From assembly GCA_029264305.1 (NCBI GenBank), contig JARICA010000008.1, forward strand, positions 124,001 through 188,000: a stretch of DNA of 64,000 bases, given 5' to 3'. The notes beneath the pieces were generated by a model, which had not been told where the DNA came from, made no database searches, and was given only the letters and a program-made list of their open reading frames with translations. Of this stretch, positions 8,123-17,577 are shown piece by piece. Each line of letters starts with the position of its first letter. Positions within the stretch are counted from its first letter, which is position 1. This DNA comes from Faecalimonas sp. Lineage in GTDB: Bacteria > Bacillota > Clostridia > Lachnospirales > Lachnospiraceae. The position numbers and the translations under genes are program-made.

Positions 8123-9084
8123 TGCTAAAAATCGGAAATGTAGAATTGGAAAATCAATATATTTTAGCTCCGATGGCAGGTGTGACGGATTTACCTTTTC
8201 GCTTGTTGTGCAAAGAACAAGGAGCAGGTCTTCTTTGTATGGAGATGGTTAGTGCAAAAGCGATTCAGTATAAGAATAAAAATACACAAGCCCTTTTGAA
8301 AATTCATCCAGAGGAAAAACCCGTTTCTTTGCAATTATTTGGATCGGATCCAGATGTGATGAGTGAAGTGGCAAAAAGTATTGAAGAATTACCATTTGCT
8401 ATTTTAGATATAAATATGGGATGTCCTGTTCCTAAAATTGTAAAGAATGGAGAGGGTTCTGCTCTTATGCAAAATCCAAAATTAGTGGAACAGATTGTGA
8501 AGAAAGTGTCCGCTGCTATTCAAAAACCAGTAACAGTGAAAATTCGTAAAGGATTTAATGATGAATCGGTAAATGCTGTAGAAATTGCAAAAATTATTGA
8601 GGCGAGTGGTGGAGCAGCTATTGCTGTGCATGGAAGAACAAGAGAACAGTATTATTCTGGAAAAGCAGATTGGGACATTATTCGTCAAGTAAAAGAGGCG
8701 GTTTCTATTCCTGTTATTGCAAATGGAGATGTGACTTGTGGAGAAGATGCTATAGAAATTCAAAAACAAACAAATTGTGATGGGATTATGATTGGAAGAG
8801 GGGCACAAGGAAATCCATGGATTTTTTCTGAATTGCTTTACTATGAAAAATATGGCGAGATGCCAAAACGTCCTACTGCAGATGAAGTGAAAAAGACAAT
8901 GTTAAAACATGCTGAGTTACAGATGAAATATAAAGGTGATTATCTTGGAATACGTGAAATGCGAAAACATATTGCATGGTATACAACGGGAATGAAAAAT
9001 TCTGCAAAATTGAGAGATGATATTAATCGAGTGGAAAGTTTTGAAGAATTAAAAACATTACTGGATAAAAGATTAATTGATTAG
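8119..9084 (+). CDS. dusB: tRNA-dihydrouridine synthase DusB
   Basis: About 321 residues from ATG 8119, which overlaps the upstream TGA and has GGAGAGGAAATCGGGG before it; the track start at 8095 lacks a ribosome site. A flavin TIM barrel reduces uridines in the tRNA D-loop using NADPH. Signatures: 'APMAGVTDLPFRLLC', the catalytic-Cys loop 'NMGCPVPKIVKNGEGSALM', 'VHGRTREQYYSGKADW', 'IANGDVTCGEDA' and FMN-phosphate motif 'IMIGRGAQGNPWIF'. A helical C-terminal domain binds tRNA. The start sequence groups it with the DusB/NifR3 branch. Last gene of the patatin-birA operon. Confidence 0.95.
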   Translation: MMLKIGNVELENQYILAPMAGVTDLPFRLLCKEQGAGLLCMEMVSAKAIQYKNKNTQALLKIHPEEKPVSLQLFGSDPDVMSEVAKSIEELPFAILDINMGCPVPKIVKNGEGSALMQNPKLVEQIVKKVSAAIQKPVTVKIRKGFNDESVNAVEIAKIIEASGGAAIAVHGRTREQYYSGKADWDIIRQVKEAVSIPVIANGDVTCGEDAIEIQKQTNCDGIMIGRGAQGNPWIFSELLYYEKYGEMPKRPTADEVKKTMLKHAELQMKYKGDYLGIREMRKHIAWYTTGMKNSAKLRDDINRVESFEELKTLLDKRLID

Positions 9085-9097
9085 TAAAACTATATAA

Positions 9098-9147
9098 AAA
9101 ATATCCTGTTTATAGAGCAAAAAGCACTATACCAGGATATTTTTTTG
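9098..9147 (+). terminator. Terminator after dusB
   Basis: AATATCCTG / CAGGATATT outer stem with an inner TATAG/CTATA pairing, followed by TTTTTTT. Confidence 0.75.
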
Positions 9148-9184
9148 TATAACTTTTCTTATAGATAAATTTTATTGTTAGTAT

Positions 9185-9190
9185 TATAAT
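9185..9190 (+). promoter_or_regulatory. Candidate -10 of the sialidase gene
   Basis: TATAAT 68 nt before the sialidase ATG. I see no good -35, so recognition may need an activator. Confidence 0.3.
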
Positions 9191-9257
9191 AAAAAAGAAT
9201 GAAAAAACATCAAATTATTAATTGTTTTGCACAAAACATATAATAGGGAGTGGGAAA

Positions 9258-12200
9258 ATGAAAAAGAAAAGAATTTTATCATTGTTACTTGCGGCGACGT
9301 TAACCTTTAGTAGTATGCCAATGGTCTTGGCAAAAGAAGGGGTTAAACCATCCGATCAAACAACAAAAGAACAACCCTTTTGGGCAGGAACAGGAGAAAG
9401 CGATAAATTTCGTATTCCATGTTTAGTGTCATTGGATGATGGAACTTTGGTAGCTGGTTGTGATGCTAGGTGGACAACGCACATGGATGGGGGAGGATTG
9501 GATACAATTGTGTCCTATTCAAAAGATAAAGGGAAAACATGGAATTATACATTTGCCAATTATTTAGGGGATAATGGAAATGAACACAACGTCAATTCTA
9601 CAGCTTTCATTGATCCAGCAATGGCAACAGATGGGAAAAAGGTATATATGATTGCTGATTTATATCCAGCAGGGTATGCTTTAAACGGAGCAAAGAAATC
9701 GCCACTTGCCGGAAAGAGCCATGATGATAAAGGAAATATTCTTTTAGCAGATGCAAGAGGCTGGAATGATGTATGGTGTGGCGAACGTACAAAACCTGAA
9801 AATTATACATATCGTTTAGTGAAAAATACAAAAGAAAATAAAAATGATGCATACTTTATTCAAGATAAAGATGGAAAAACAGTAGAAGGTTATACGGTTG
9901 ATGCTTATTTTAATGTGAAAGGAAAAGACGTAAATGCGAATCTTTTTGAAGCGGGTTCGCCGTTTCAAGTGTGGCCTACAGACTATCTTTATTTGACGAC
10001 ATCAGAGAATGGAGGGAAAACATGGTCTGTGCCTTCCATCTTAAATTTAAGAAAAGACAATGAACAATCGCTTCTTGTAGGTCCTGGGCGAGGAATGGTA
10101 ACTTCAAAGGGGAGAATTGTATTTACAGCGTATGAATTTACAGGTGGGGACAAAAATAGTACAGCAATCTACTCTGATGATGGAGGAAAAACATGGAAAC
10201 GAGGAAAATCTGTATCTAGACAAAGCTCTGAAGCGGTTATAACGGAAGCCGATGGGAAATTGTATATGTTCACACGTCATGGTGGGTATTATGTGTCAAC
10301 AGATTGGGGAGAAAATTGGTCTGAACGAAAAAATATGGGGATAACTTATAATTTAAGTTGTCAATTAACAGCAATCACTTATCCGAAAAAAATTGACGGT
10401 AAAACAGCTATTCTTTTTGCGGCACCTTCTAATACCGGAAGTCGTGCAGCAGGAAAAATATTTGTGGCTTTAGTACAAGAAGATGGAACGTTAAAATGGA
10501 CATATGAATATAGTGTGAATGGCTCAGAGTATTATGCGTATTCTTGTTTGGCCGTATTGCCAGATGGAACAGTTGGGCTATTGTATGAAAATGGTTGGAC
10601 AGAAATCACATATACGAGTTTAGATATTGAAGAGATTGTAAAAGGTGGAGTAGTCGGAAATATTTGGTGTACGGATGAAACTGGAAAAGGTGTATCTTCC
10701 GTTACTATGAAATCCAATGTAACAAAAACATTTACTGTAAATGGAGTGAAAGAAAATGCAGAAGTGACTGTAGATTCGGATAATCCATTGGCAGTAAAGG
10801 GAGTATATGAAAAGGGTAAATTAACAGTAACCTCGCAAAAAGTTAAGGGGTTAGAACAGGCAGTTGTCACTGTGAAATCTGGAGAAGCAAGTACAAAAAT
10901 ACGTGTAAATGTGACAGACAGTGAACATTATGAGATTGTAAATCTTCGTGTAGGTGATACAAAAACTTATACGGATAAAACAGGAAATTATAGTGATGAT
11001 ACATTAGAAAGTTTGAACAAAAATATCGCTGATATTACGTTAGAAGGAGAAAACGCAAAAGAAGTAGAAAATGTAAGTAAGGCGAAACTTGCAACAGCAA
11101 ATGGAAAATTTGATGGACAAGAAACAATATTAGACTCGTGTTTATTTACATTTCAATCAGTAAATGGCAAGACAAATACATATACAGTTTCAGCGAAAAG
11201 TGGGGAAACAACGGTGTATTTAAGCCACAAAAATGCACCGAGCAAATGTGCATGTACAACAACATCTGCAAATATTCAATTGGAGCAGAAAGAAAATGAA
11301 ACATTTGCATTGGCCGATACTTCAGCAGGAAATAATGGAAAGTATTTATATTTTTGGAAAGGTGATACTTCAAAATTACATTTTGATCGAAACAGTTCAG
11401 CAGATAACAATTGTACGTTTGAATTATACAAAAAAGTAGAAAAAGAACAATCAGATATTCCTGGATATAAGAAAGTAACAAAATTATCAGAAATAGCAAG
11501 TGGGGAAAGATATCTTATCGCTTCTAAGGCAACAGATGGAACAAATTATGTATTACATCCATCAAATACAACAAGTAGTTTTAATCATGTTGCAAAAGTA
11601 GTGAAACAACAGATTGAAATGAAACCGGAAGCGGAAATTCAACTGGGAACAAATGCGCAGTTTAGCGGAGAGAAAAAGAAAATCAGCAGTAGTCTATTTA
11701 CATTTGATAAAAAAGATAATGGGAAATTTGTGATTTCTGCAATAACAGAAAAAGGAGAGAAAGTATATCTTACTCCAAAGACAGCGACATCAGCAAATAC
11801 ACCATTTACAAAAACAGGTGCAGATCTTACAGTGACTAAGGAAAATGATGGAGTATTTAGTTTCAAACAAGATGGGGAAGGACATAGTGGAGGATATTTA
11901 TACTTCCATAAAGAAGCAGGAAAATTATACTTTGATAGAAACGGAAGTACACATGATAACTGCAAGTTTTCTATTTATAAAGCATCGCAAACTGCAAAGG
12001 ATAGTGAAATTTTAGGGTATGTAAAAGTAAAGGATGTATCTGAAATTGAAAATAACGGACAATATTTAATTGGCGTAAAAGCAGCAGATGGAAAAAATTA
12101 TTTACTTAATCCTTCTCAGGAAACAGAAAAATACGCTTATGTTGCAAAAGTGACTGGTAATTTGTATGAAGGACAGTCAGAAAAGGCTAAAACAACAATA

Positions 12201-13442
12201 ACTATTACAGGAAAAGCAGAGGGAAAAACAGAAGAAACCATTGGAAAAACAACATATTACATTATTGTAAAGAATGAAAAAGAAGAAATAACACTTAAAG
12301 TGGGAGAAACATATAAAATTTCTGGAAAAGTTGTTCAGGTAAAAGGTGATGCGAATAGTATTAAAACAAAAGAAAATAACGGTGTAGCACCTTATAAAGC
12401 AATTGACAAATTAGAAGAGGGTACATATTTATTTGGAAATAGTACACACATTATGTTAAATACATCAAGTACAGAAGGAAATCCAACAGGTTTGGGTATG
12501 AAACGAGCAAACTTACATACGGGTACATATGCAGAATCTTCTTGGACTATCGCAAAAGCAGAAAATGGTTACACAATGAAAGATGTGAATGGAAAATACA
12601 TAAATATTGATAATCAAAATGTAACCTTAAAAGATACGCCACAAGTGCTCACTATAGTAAAACGAAATCAAGGAGGATTTGCAGTTTCGAATAACGGAAA
12701 ATATTTAAATAATTGGGCCCAAGCAAATAATAAAGTGGCAGCTTATGCAAGTGATGACAATGCATGGAATTTTTATACAGCATCTGCAGGTACGGAAGTT
12801 ACTGCTGTAAATGTAGGTAAGGTAGAATTGATTACAAATGGAATTACATATTCGATTCAGATTGTAGATGAACCAAGTATTTGCCAGCATAGTTGGGGAA
12901 AATGGACTGTAGTTGTTGAACCAAGTTGTACAAAAGAAGGAAAAGAGGTTCGCGTTTGTGAAAAATGTGGATTAGAAGAAAAAAGAGTAGTGAAACCAAA
13001 TAAACATACAGAAAAACTTGTAAACAAAAAAGCACCAACTTGTGCAGAGGAAGGGTATACAGGAGATCTTGTGTGTGCAGTATGTGGTGAAATGCTACAA
13101 AAAGGAAAAACTATTGAAAAAGCAGAACATAGTTTTGAAAATGCTAAATGGGAGATTATAAAGCAACCGACTTACACAGAAAATGGAGAAAAAACAAGAA
13201 TTTGTGAAGTGTGTGGAGCAAAAGAAACCCAAATAATACCGATGCTTGAAAAAGTTGAAAGTAATACGGGAAATAATCATTCGGATAAAGTGACTACGCA
13301 ACCAAAAGATCCAGTACAGAAAAACAATACAGCGGGAGTAAAAACAGGTGATCATGCACCAATTACAATGTTACTTATGCTAGTATTAGGAGCAGTAGGA
13401 ACATTTGGAGGAACCATAGTTTATAAAAGAAAAAAGAAATAA
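9258..13442 (+). CDS. Wall-anchored GH33 exo-alpha-sialidase, multidomain
   Basis: 1394 residues from ATG 9258 (GGGAGTGGG upstream; the track start at 9222 gives no export signal). A signal peptide (1-26) precedes the sialidase propeller: 'FRIPCL' near 50, 'AGCDARW', four Asp-boxes (SKDKGKTW, SENGGKTW, SDDGGKTW, STDWGENW) and the nucleophile region 'YAYSCLAVLPDGTVGLLYE' near 426. It should release terminal sialic acid from mucin or other host glycans outside the cell. Next come an Ig-like part, two copies of a roughly 200-residue module ('SSLFTF'...'YLYFHKEAGKLYFDRNGS'), a ricin-like stretch, and three short CxxC modules (about 1208-1330). The tail VKTGDHAP + hydrophobic stretch + KRKKK is a sortase signal. 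Linkage preference is not readable. Confidence 0.92.
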   Translation: MKKKRILSLLLAATLTFSSMPMVLAKEGVKPSDQTTKEQPFWAGTGESDKFRIPCLVSLDDGTLVAGCDARWTTHMDGGGLDTIVSYSKDKGKTWNYTFANYLGDNGNEHNVNSTAFIDPAMATDGKKVYMIADLYPAGYALNGAKKSPLAGKSHDDKGNILLADARGWNDVWCGERTKPENYTYRLVKNTKENKNDAYFIQDKDGKTVEGYTVDAYFNVKGKDVNANLFEAGSPFQVWPTDYLYLTTSENGGKTWSVPSILNLRKDNEQSLLVGPGRGMVTSKGRIVFTAYEFTGGDKNSTAIYSDDGGKTWKRGKSVSRQSSEAVITEADGKLYMFTRHGGYYVSTDWGENWSERKNMGITYNLSCQLTAITYPKKIDGKTAILFAAPSNTGSRAAGKIFVALVQEDGTLKWTYEYSVNGSEYYAYSCLAVLPDGTVGLLYENGWTEITYTSLDIEEIVKGGVVGNIWCTDETGKGVSSVTMKSNVTKTFTVNGVKENAEVTVDSDNPLAVKGVYEKGKLTVTSQKVKGLEQAVVTVKSGEASTKIRVNVTDSEHYEIVNLRVGDTKTYTDKTGNYSDDTLESLNKNIADITLEGENAKEVENVSKAKLATANGKFDGQETILDSCLFTFQSVNGKTNTYTVSAKSGETTVYLSHKNAPSKCACTTTSANIQLEQKENETFALADTSAGNNGKYLYFWKGDTSKLHFDRNSSADNNCTFELYKKVEKEQSDIPGYKKVTKLSEIASGERYLIASKATDGTNYVLHPSNTTSSFNHVAKVVKQQIEMKPEAEIQLGTNAQFSGEKKKISSSLFTFDKKDNGKFVISAITEKGEKVYLTPKTATSANTPFTKTGADLTVTKENDGVFSFKQDGEGHSGGYLYFHKEAGKLYFDRNGSTHDNCKFSIYKASQTAKDSEILGYVKVKDVSEIENNGQYLIGVKAADGKNYLLNPSQETEKYAYVAKVTGNLYEGQSEKAKTTITITGKAEGKTEETIGKTTYYIIVKNEKEEITLKVGETYKISGKVVQVKGDANSIKTKENNGVAPYKAIDKLEEGTYLFGNSTHIMLNTSSTEGNPTGLGMKRANLHTGTYAESSWTIAKAENGYTMKDVNGKYINIDNQNVTLKDTPQVLTIVKRNQGGFAVSNNGKYLNNWAQANNKVAAYASDDNAWNFYTASAGTEVTAVNVGKVELITNGITYSIQIVDEPSICQHSWGKWTVVVEPSCTKEGKEVRVCEKCGLEEKRVVKPNKHTEKLVNKKAPTCAEEGYTGDLVCAVCGEMLQKGKTIEKAEHSFENAKWEIIKQPTYTENGEKTRICEVCGAKETQIIPMLEKVESNTGNNHSDKVTTQPKDPVQKNNTAGVKTGDHAPITMLLMLVLGAVGTFGGTIVYKRKKK

Positions 13443-13454
13443 ACAGTAAATATT

Positions 13455-13505
13455 AAAACAGGGCAATCTTACCTTTTATAATGAAGGAAAGATTGCTCTG
13501 TTTTC
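13455..13505 (+). terminator. Terminator after the sialidase gene
   Basis: AAAACAGGGCAATCTT / AAGATTGCTCTGTTTT, a long stem with an 18-nt loop and a T-rich 3' arm. Confidence 0.7.
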
Positions 13506-13530
13506 TACTCTTATAAAAAGGGGCAAAATC

Positions 13531-13559
13531 TTGACAATCCCTTGTTTCTAGAGTATAAT
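13531..13559 (+). promoter_or_regulatory. Consensus promoter of greA-lysS
   Basis: TTGACA (13531-13536), 17-nt spacer, TATAAT (13554-13559): a perfect sigma-A promoter. Downstream, in the leader, lies an inverted repeat CATGAAA-AA-TTTCATG (13596-13611). Confidence 0.85.
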
Positions 13560-13647
13560 ACAGAAATTGTCAAAGTATATTCAAATGAAGAAATACATGA
13601 AAAATTTCATGAAATAATAAAATGGTAAATCAAGGGAGGCAGTTAAG

Positions 13648-14130
13648 ATGGCAGACAAAAAGACTATTCTTACTTACGCTGGATTAAAGAAACTTGAAGA
13701 TGAATTAGAGAATTTAAAAGTTGTAAAACGTAAAGAAGTAGCAGGAAAAATTAAAGAGGCAAGAGAACAAGGTGACTTGTCTGAAAATGCAGAATATGAT
13801 GCGGCAAAGGATGAACAAAGAGATATTGAAGCTCGTATTGAAGAATTAGAAAAGATTTTGAAAAATGCAGAAGTTGTTGTAGAAGATGAAGTGGATTTAG
13901 ATAAAATCAGCATCGGATGTACAGTAACAGTATACGATAATGAATTTGAAGAAGAAATGGAATTCAAAATTGTAGGTTCAACAGAAGCAAACAGTCTTGA
14001 AGGAAAAATTTCTAACGAATCACCAGTAGGAAAAGCATTGCTTGGGAAAAAAGTAGATGATGTAGTAGAAGTAGAAACACAAGCAGGTGTGATGGAATAC
14101 AAAGTGTTAAAAATTGAAAGGTCAATTTAA
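13648..14130 (+). CDS. greA: Transcription elongation factor GreA
   Basis: 160 residues, the usual length. An N-terminal antiparallel coiled coil (about 1-78) enters the RNA polymerase secondary channel; its tip carries the conserved acidic loop '[18 protein letters not shown]', whose acidic residues direct Mg2+-dependent cleavage of backtracked RNA. A globular FKBP-like C-terminal domain follows ('[22 protein letters not shown]'). ATG 13648 has AGGGAGG upstream. It is co-transcribed with lysS, 17 nt away. Confidence 0.97.
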   Translation: MADKKTILTYAGLKKLEDELENLKVVKRKEVAGKIKEAREQGDLSENAEYDAAKDEQRDIEARIEELEKILKNAEVVVEDEVDLDKISIGCTVTVYDNEFEEEMEFKIVGSTEANSLEGKISNESPVGKALLGKKVDDVVEVETQAGVMEYKVLKIERSI

Positions 14131-14147
14131 TTAAAGGAGTGGGAAAA

Positions 14148-16094
14148 GTGGCAGAACAAAAGAATGCACAGGAACAGGATATTAATCAGTTAAGAAAAGT
14201 ACGCCGTGAAAAATTGGCAGACTTACAGGAAAACGGGAAAAATCCGTTTGTTACTACAAAATATGATGTAACGCATCATAGTATGGAAATCAAAGATAAT
14301 TTTGAAGAAATGGAAGGAAAAGATGTATCCATCGCAGGACGTATTATGTCTAAACGAGTTATGGGAAAAGCATCTTTCTGTAATATTCAAGATTTACAGG
14401 GAAATATCCAGTCTTATGTTGCAAGAGATAATGTAGGAGAAGAGTCTTACAAAGATTTCAAAAAAATGGATATTGGGGATATCGTAGGAATTAAAGGTGA
14501 TGTATTCCGTACAAAAATGGGAGAAATCTCTATACATGCACAGGAAGTAACTTTGTTATCAAAAAGTCTTCAGATTCTTCCAGAGAAATTCCATGGTTTG
14601 ACAAATACAGATTTACGTTACCGTCAAAGATATGTAGACTTAATTATGAATCCTGATGTCAAAGATACATTTATTAAACGTTCTAAAATTATTAGTGCAA
14701 TTAGAAAATATTTAGATGGTCAAGGATTTATGGAAGTGGAAACTCCAATTTTAGTTTCAAATGCAGGTGGAGCAGCAGCAAGACCTTTTGAAACACATTT
14801 TAATGCGTTAAGTGAAGATTTTAAACTTCGTATTTCTTTAGAATTATATTTAAAGAGATTGATTGTTGGTGGTTTGGAACGTGTATATGAAATTGGACGT
14901 GTATTCCGTAATGAAGGGTTGGATACAAGACATAATCCGGAATTTACATTAATGGAATTATATCAGGCATATACAGATTATAACGGAATGATGGATTTAA
15001 CAGAAAATCTTTATCGCTATGTAGCACAGGAAGTTCTTGGAACAACAAAAATCTGTTATAACGGCGTGGAAATGGATTTAGGAAAACCATTTGAAAGAAT
15101 TACAATGGTAGATGCTGTTAAGAAATATGCAGGTGTTGATTGGAACGAAGTTCATACATTAAAAGAAGCTAGAGCATTAGCGAAAGAACATAAAGTTGAA
15201 TACGAAGAACGTCATAAAAAAGGTGATATTCTTGCGTTATTCTTCGAAGAGTTTGCAGAAGAACATTTAATCCAGCCTACATTTGTTATGGATCATCCAA
15301 TTGAAATTTCTCCATTAACAAAGAAAAAACCAGAAAATCCAGAGTATACAGAACGTTTTGAATTCTTTATGAATGGTTGGGAAATGGCAAATGCTTATTC
15401 AGAATTAAATGATCCAATCGATCAAAGAGAACGTTTCAAAGCACAAGAGGAATTACTTGCACAAGGTGATGAAGAAGCAAATACAACAGATGAAGACTTT
15501 ATGAATGCTTTGGAAATTGGTATGCCTCCAACAGGTGGTATTGGTTTTGGAATTGACAGAATGTGTATGTTGCTTACAGATTCAGCAGCAATTAGAGATG
15601 TATTATTGTTCCCAACAATGAAGTCACAGGGCGCTTCTAAGAATGAAGCACATAATGCAACACAGATGGCTTCAACAGTTGCAAATACAGTAGAAGAACA
15701 AGAAGCTAAGGTTGAAATTGATTTTTCTAAAGTAGAAGTAGAACCACTTTTTGAAGATATGGTTGATTTTGATACATTTAGTAAATCAGATTTCCGTGCA
15801 GTAAAAGTAAAAGAATGTGAAGCAGTTCCGAAGAGTAAAAAACTTCTTAAATTCGTTTTAGATGATGGAAGTGGAGAAGATAGAGTTATCTTAAGTGGTA
15901 TTCATGATTACTATGAACCAGAAGATTTGGTTGGAAAGACACTTATTGCAATTGTGAACCTTCCACCAAGAAAGATGATGGGAATTGATTCTTGTGGTAT
16001 GATTATTTCAGCGACTCACCTTGAAGAAGGAAGAGAAGGATTGAATGTTCTTATGGTAGATGATAGAATTCCAGCAGGTGCAAAATTATACTAA
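14148..16094 (+). CDS. lysS: Class II lysyl-tRNA synthetase with C-terminal tRNA-binding domain
   Basis: 648 residues from GTG 14148, 7 nt after AAAGGAGT; the track start at 14139 is a GTG inside that ribosome site. Residues about 55-160 form the anticodon-binding OB domain, and 170-500 the class II catalytic core with motif 2 '[21 protein letters not shown]' and motif 3 '[14 protein letters not shown]'. Normal bacterial LysS ends near 500. Here about 110 further residues (from '[21 protein letters not shown]') match the EMAP-II/MetG-C/CsaA type of tRNA-binding OB fold, with '[17 protein letters not shown]'. This should raise affinity for tRNA in cis. A terminator follows. Confidence 0.95.
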   Translation: MAEQKNAQEQDINQLRKVRREKLADLQENGKNPFVTTKYDVTHHSMEIKDNFEEMEGKDVSIAGRIMSKRVMGKASFCNIQDLQGNIQSYVARDNVGEESYKDFKKMDIGDIVGIKGDVFRTKMGEISIHAQEVTLLSKSLQILPEKFHGLTNTDLRYRQRYVDLIMNPDVKDTFIKRSKIISAIRKYLDGQGFMEVETPILVSNAGGAAARPFETHFNALSEDFKLRISLELYLKRLIVGGLERVYEIGRVFRNEGLDTRHNPEFTLMELYQAYTDYNGMMDLTENLYRYVAQEVLGTTKICYNGVEMDLGKPFERITMVDAVKKYAGVDWNEVHTLKEARALAKEHKVEYEERHKKGDILALFFEEFAEEHLIQPTFVMDHPIEISPLTKKKPENPEYTERFEFFMNGWEMANAYSELNDPIDQRERFKAQEELLAQGDEEANTTDEDFMNALEIGMPPTGGIGFGIDRMCMLLTDSAAIRDVLLFPTMKSQGASKNEAHNATQMASTVANTVEEQEAKVEIDFSKVEVEPLFEDMVDFDTFSKSDFRAVKVKECEAVPKSKKLLKFVLDDGSGEDRVILSGIHDYYEPEDLVGKTLIAIVNLPPRKMMGIDSCGMIISATHLEEGREGLNVLMVDDRIPAGAKLY

Positions 16095-16151
16095 GATGCA
16101 TTTGATGTAGAAAGTAATATAGAGCAAAAAAATTGTATAATTCGTAGAGTG

Positions 16152-16187
16152 AATGGACAGTCCTAGAATGGGATTGTCCATTTTTTA
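16152..16187 (+). terminator. Terminator after lysS
   Basis: AATGGACAGTCC / GGGATTGTCCATT stem with one G-T pair, then TTTTTT. Confidence 0.8.
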
Positions 16188-16244
16188 GAAAAAATATAAT
16201 ATTAAATGAAAAGTAGACTATGCTTAGAAAGAGGTGTTTGAGAA

Positions 16245-16892
16245 GTGGATGTTTCGTATAGTTTGATTTTGAGTTCTCAAGGAATCCAAACATATGTGGG
16301 AAGCCAATTGATTCAAAAATCATTAGATTTTTTAGGGAAAAACTTAAAAGAAGAAAAAATCTTACTTGTTACATATCATACAGATTTAAGGAAGAAAATG
16401 GTAGTAGAAGCTTGTGTACATTTTGGATTTTTGAAAGAAAATATCATTTTTGCTGAAGAGTTAAAAGACGATCTTCAGCTTTTGGAAAAAATATTATATG
16501 TGTATGTTGGTGAAGGGAATGTGTTTGAGACGTTATATTATATACAACAAAGAAAAATAGAACCTTTTATCAGAAAGATAATAGAGCAAGGAGGGGTGTA
16601 TATTGGAAGTAGTGCAGGAGCAATGGTAGCAGGAGATGACATTGGGTTAGGGAACGAGTTTGAAACGAATACGCCTATGTTACAAGACTTGAAAGCACTT
16701 GGACTATTTTCGGGAACAATTATTCCACATTATAGTTATCGAAATTTGAAACAATTTGAGAAAAATATGGATGCTACGATTCTACAACAGTATAAAAAGA
16801 TATATTCTGTGGATGATGGAGAAGTATTTTTGGTTAAAGTGAAAAATGATAAGATTTTGTTAACCAAAAGATTTCGAGTAGAGAATGGGTAA
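16245..16892 (+). CDS. Peptidase S51-like protein (dipeptidase E/cyanophycinase fold)
   Basis: 215 residues from a GTG start with AAAGAGGTG upstream. The class-I glutaminase-like fold shows the nucleophile elbow 'GVYIGSSAGAMVAGDDI' (Ser near 125) and the preceding 'VYVGEGNVFETLYYI', equivalent to the GGGN(T/V) loop of peptidase E and cyanophycinase. Substrates of the family are N-terminal Asp dipeptides or multi-Arg-Asp polymer; which applies here is unclear. No signal peptide, so cytoplasmic. Stands alone between the lysS terminator and the Rrf2 gene. Confidence 0.8.
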   Translation: MDVSYSLILSSQGIQTYVGSQLIQKSLDFLGKNLKEEKILLVTYHTDLRKKMVVEACVHFGFLKENIIFAEELKDDLQLLEKILYVYVGEGNVFETLYYIQQRKIEPFIRKIIEQGGVYIGSSAGAMVAGDDIGLGNEFETNTPMLQDLKALGLFSGTIIPHYSYRNLKQFEKNMDATILQQYKKIYSVDDGEVFLVKVKNDKILLTKRFRVENG

Positions 16893-16970
16893 TATATTAA
16901 GTGATAAATGAAAATGATAAGAAATTTGATGTTTAATAATGGTATTGTATAAACAATAAGGAAAAAACAC

Positions 16971-16999
16971 TTGTAAATTATAAAAAAACATGCTATCAT
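16971..16999 (+). promoter_or_regulatory. Promoter of the Rrf2-family regulator
   Basis: TTGTAA (16971-16976), 17-nt spacer, TATCAT (16994-16999). Confidence 0.5.
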
Positions 17000-17003
17000 A
17001 TAT

Positions 17004-17021
17004 ACCATACCAAGCAATGGT
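17004..17021 (+). promoter_or_regulatory. Candidate autoregulatory operator of the Rrf2 gene
   Basis: Inverted repeat ACCAT-ACCAAGCA-ATGGT at the expected transcription start. A further ATGGTAT lies upstream near 16939 inside a loose palindrome (GTTTAATA...TATAAAC). Rrf2 proteins commonly repress themselves; the site is inferred. Confidence 0.3.
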
Positions 17022-17044
17022 TGTAATTGGAAGGAGTAGAAATT

Positions 17045-17479
17045 ATGCAATTTTCTTCACAGACAGAATATTCCATTCGCATTTTACTGTATCTTGCATG
17101 TCAGCAAGAGAAAGGAAAGAAGTCTGCATCGATAAGTACTATTAGTGAGGCGTTAGGGATTAATCGAAATTATCTTCCTAAAATTTTAAGACCCCTTAGA
17201 GAACATAAACTATTACAATCTGAGGCGGGGAGCCAAGGTGGTTTTTCACTAGCGATAGATCCGCAGAAAATATCTTTATTAGATATTTTTGAGGTGACGG
17301 AGGGAGTTATAAAGATAAACCCATGTCTTGATGATTCGATACCTTGCAATTTGAATCGAGATGATGTTTGCCCAGTAAGAAAAATTTATTTGGATTTTCA
17401 GCAGGTGTTTGAAGAACACTTTGGAAGCAAAACATTGGCAGATCTTGTGGCAGAGGAATTCACTATGCAGAAAAGTTAA
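17045..17479 (+). CDS. Rrf2-family transcriptional regulator
   Basis: 145 residues from ATG 17045 with GGAAGGAG upstream. The N-terminal winged helix is typical of the family ('SSQTEYSIRILLYLACQQ', 'ISEALGINRNYLPKILRPLREHKLL', 'GSQGGFSLA'). Three Cys in the effector region ('NPCLDDSIPCNLNRDDVC') match the spacing seen in Fe-S or redox-sensing members (IscR, NsrR). It may sense iron-sulphur or oxidative/nitrosative state; no target operon such as isc/suf lies next to it. Only a 23-codon ORF and a terminator follow. Confidence 0.9.
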   Translation: MQFSSQTEYSIRILLYLACQQEKGKKSASISTISEALGINRNYLPKILRPLREHKLLQSEAGSQGGFSLAIDPQKISLLDIFEVTEGVIKINPCLDDSIPCNLNRDDVCPVRKIYLDFQQVFEEHFGSKTLADLVAEEFTMQKS

Positions 17480-17505
17480 GTATATGATGAAAGGAGTTAA
17501 CGAAT

Positions 17506-17577
17506 ATGATGAAGTTAACGAAATTTAAATATATAGGTAAACAGGCAGACGGGATAAGTCTGCCTGTTTTTGCATAA
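17506..17577 (+). CDS. Possible 23-codon peptide overlapping a terminator
   Basis: ATGATGAAG... encodes MMKLTKFKYIGKQADGISLPVFA with GAAAGGAGT correctly spaced upstream, and the stop lies just past the hairpin. The ribosome site is as strong as those of real genes nearby. It could be a small protein, a leader peptide affecting termination, or the decayed start of a lost gene. I do not recognise the sequence. Confidence 0.25.
   Translation: MMKLTKFKYIGKQADGISLPVFA
17539..17571 (+). terminator. Terminator of the Rrf2 transcript
   Basis: AAACAGGCAGAC / GTCTGCCTGTTT, perfect 12-bp stem, 7-nt loop, then T residues; it lies inside the 23-codon ORF. Confidence 0.8.

Noticed and set aside
9239-9244. 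TATAAT just before the sialidase gene
   Set aside because: Only 14 nt before the ATG; a start there would leave almost no leader for the ribosome site.
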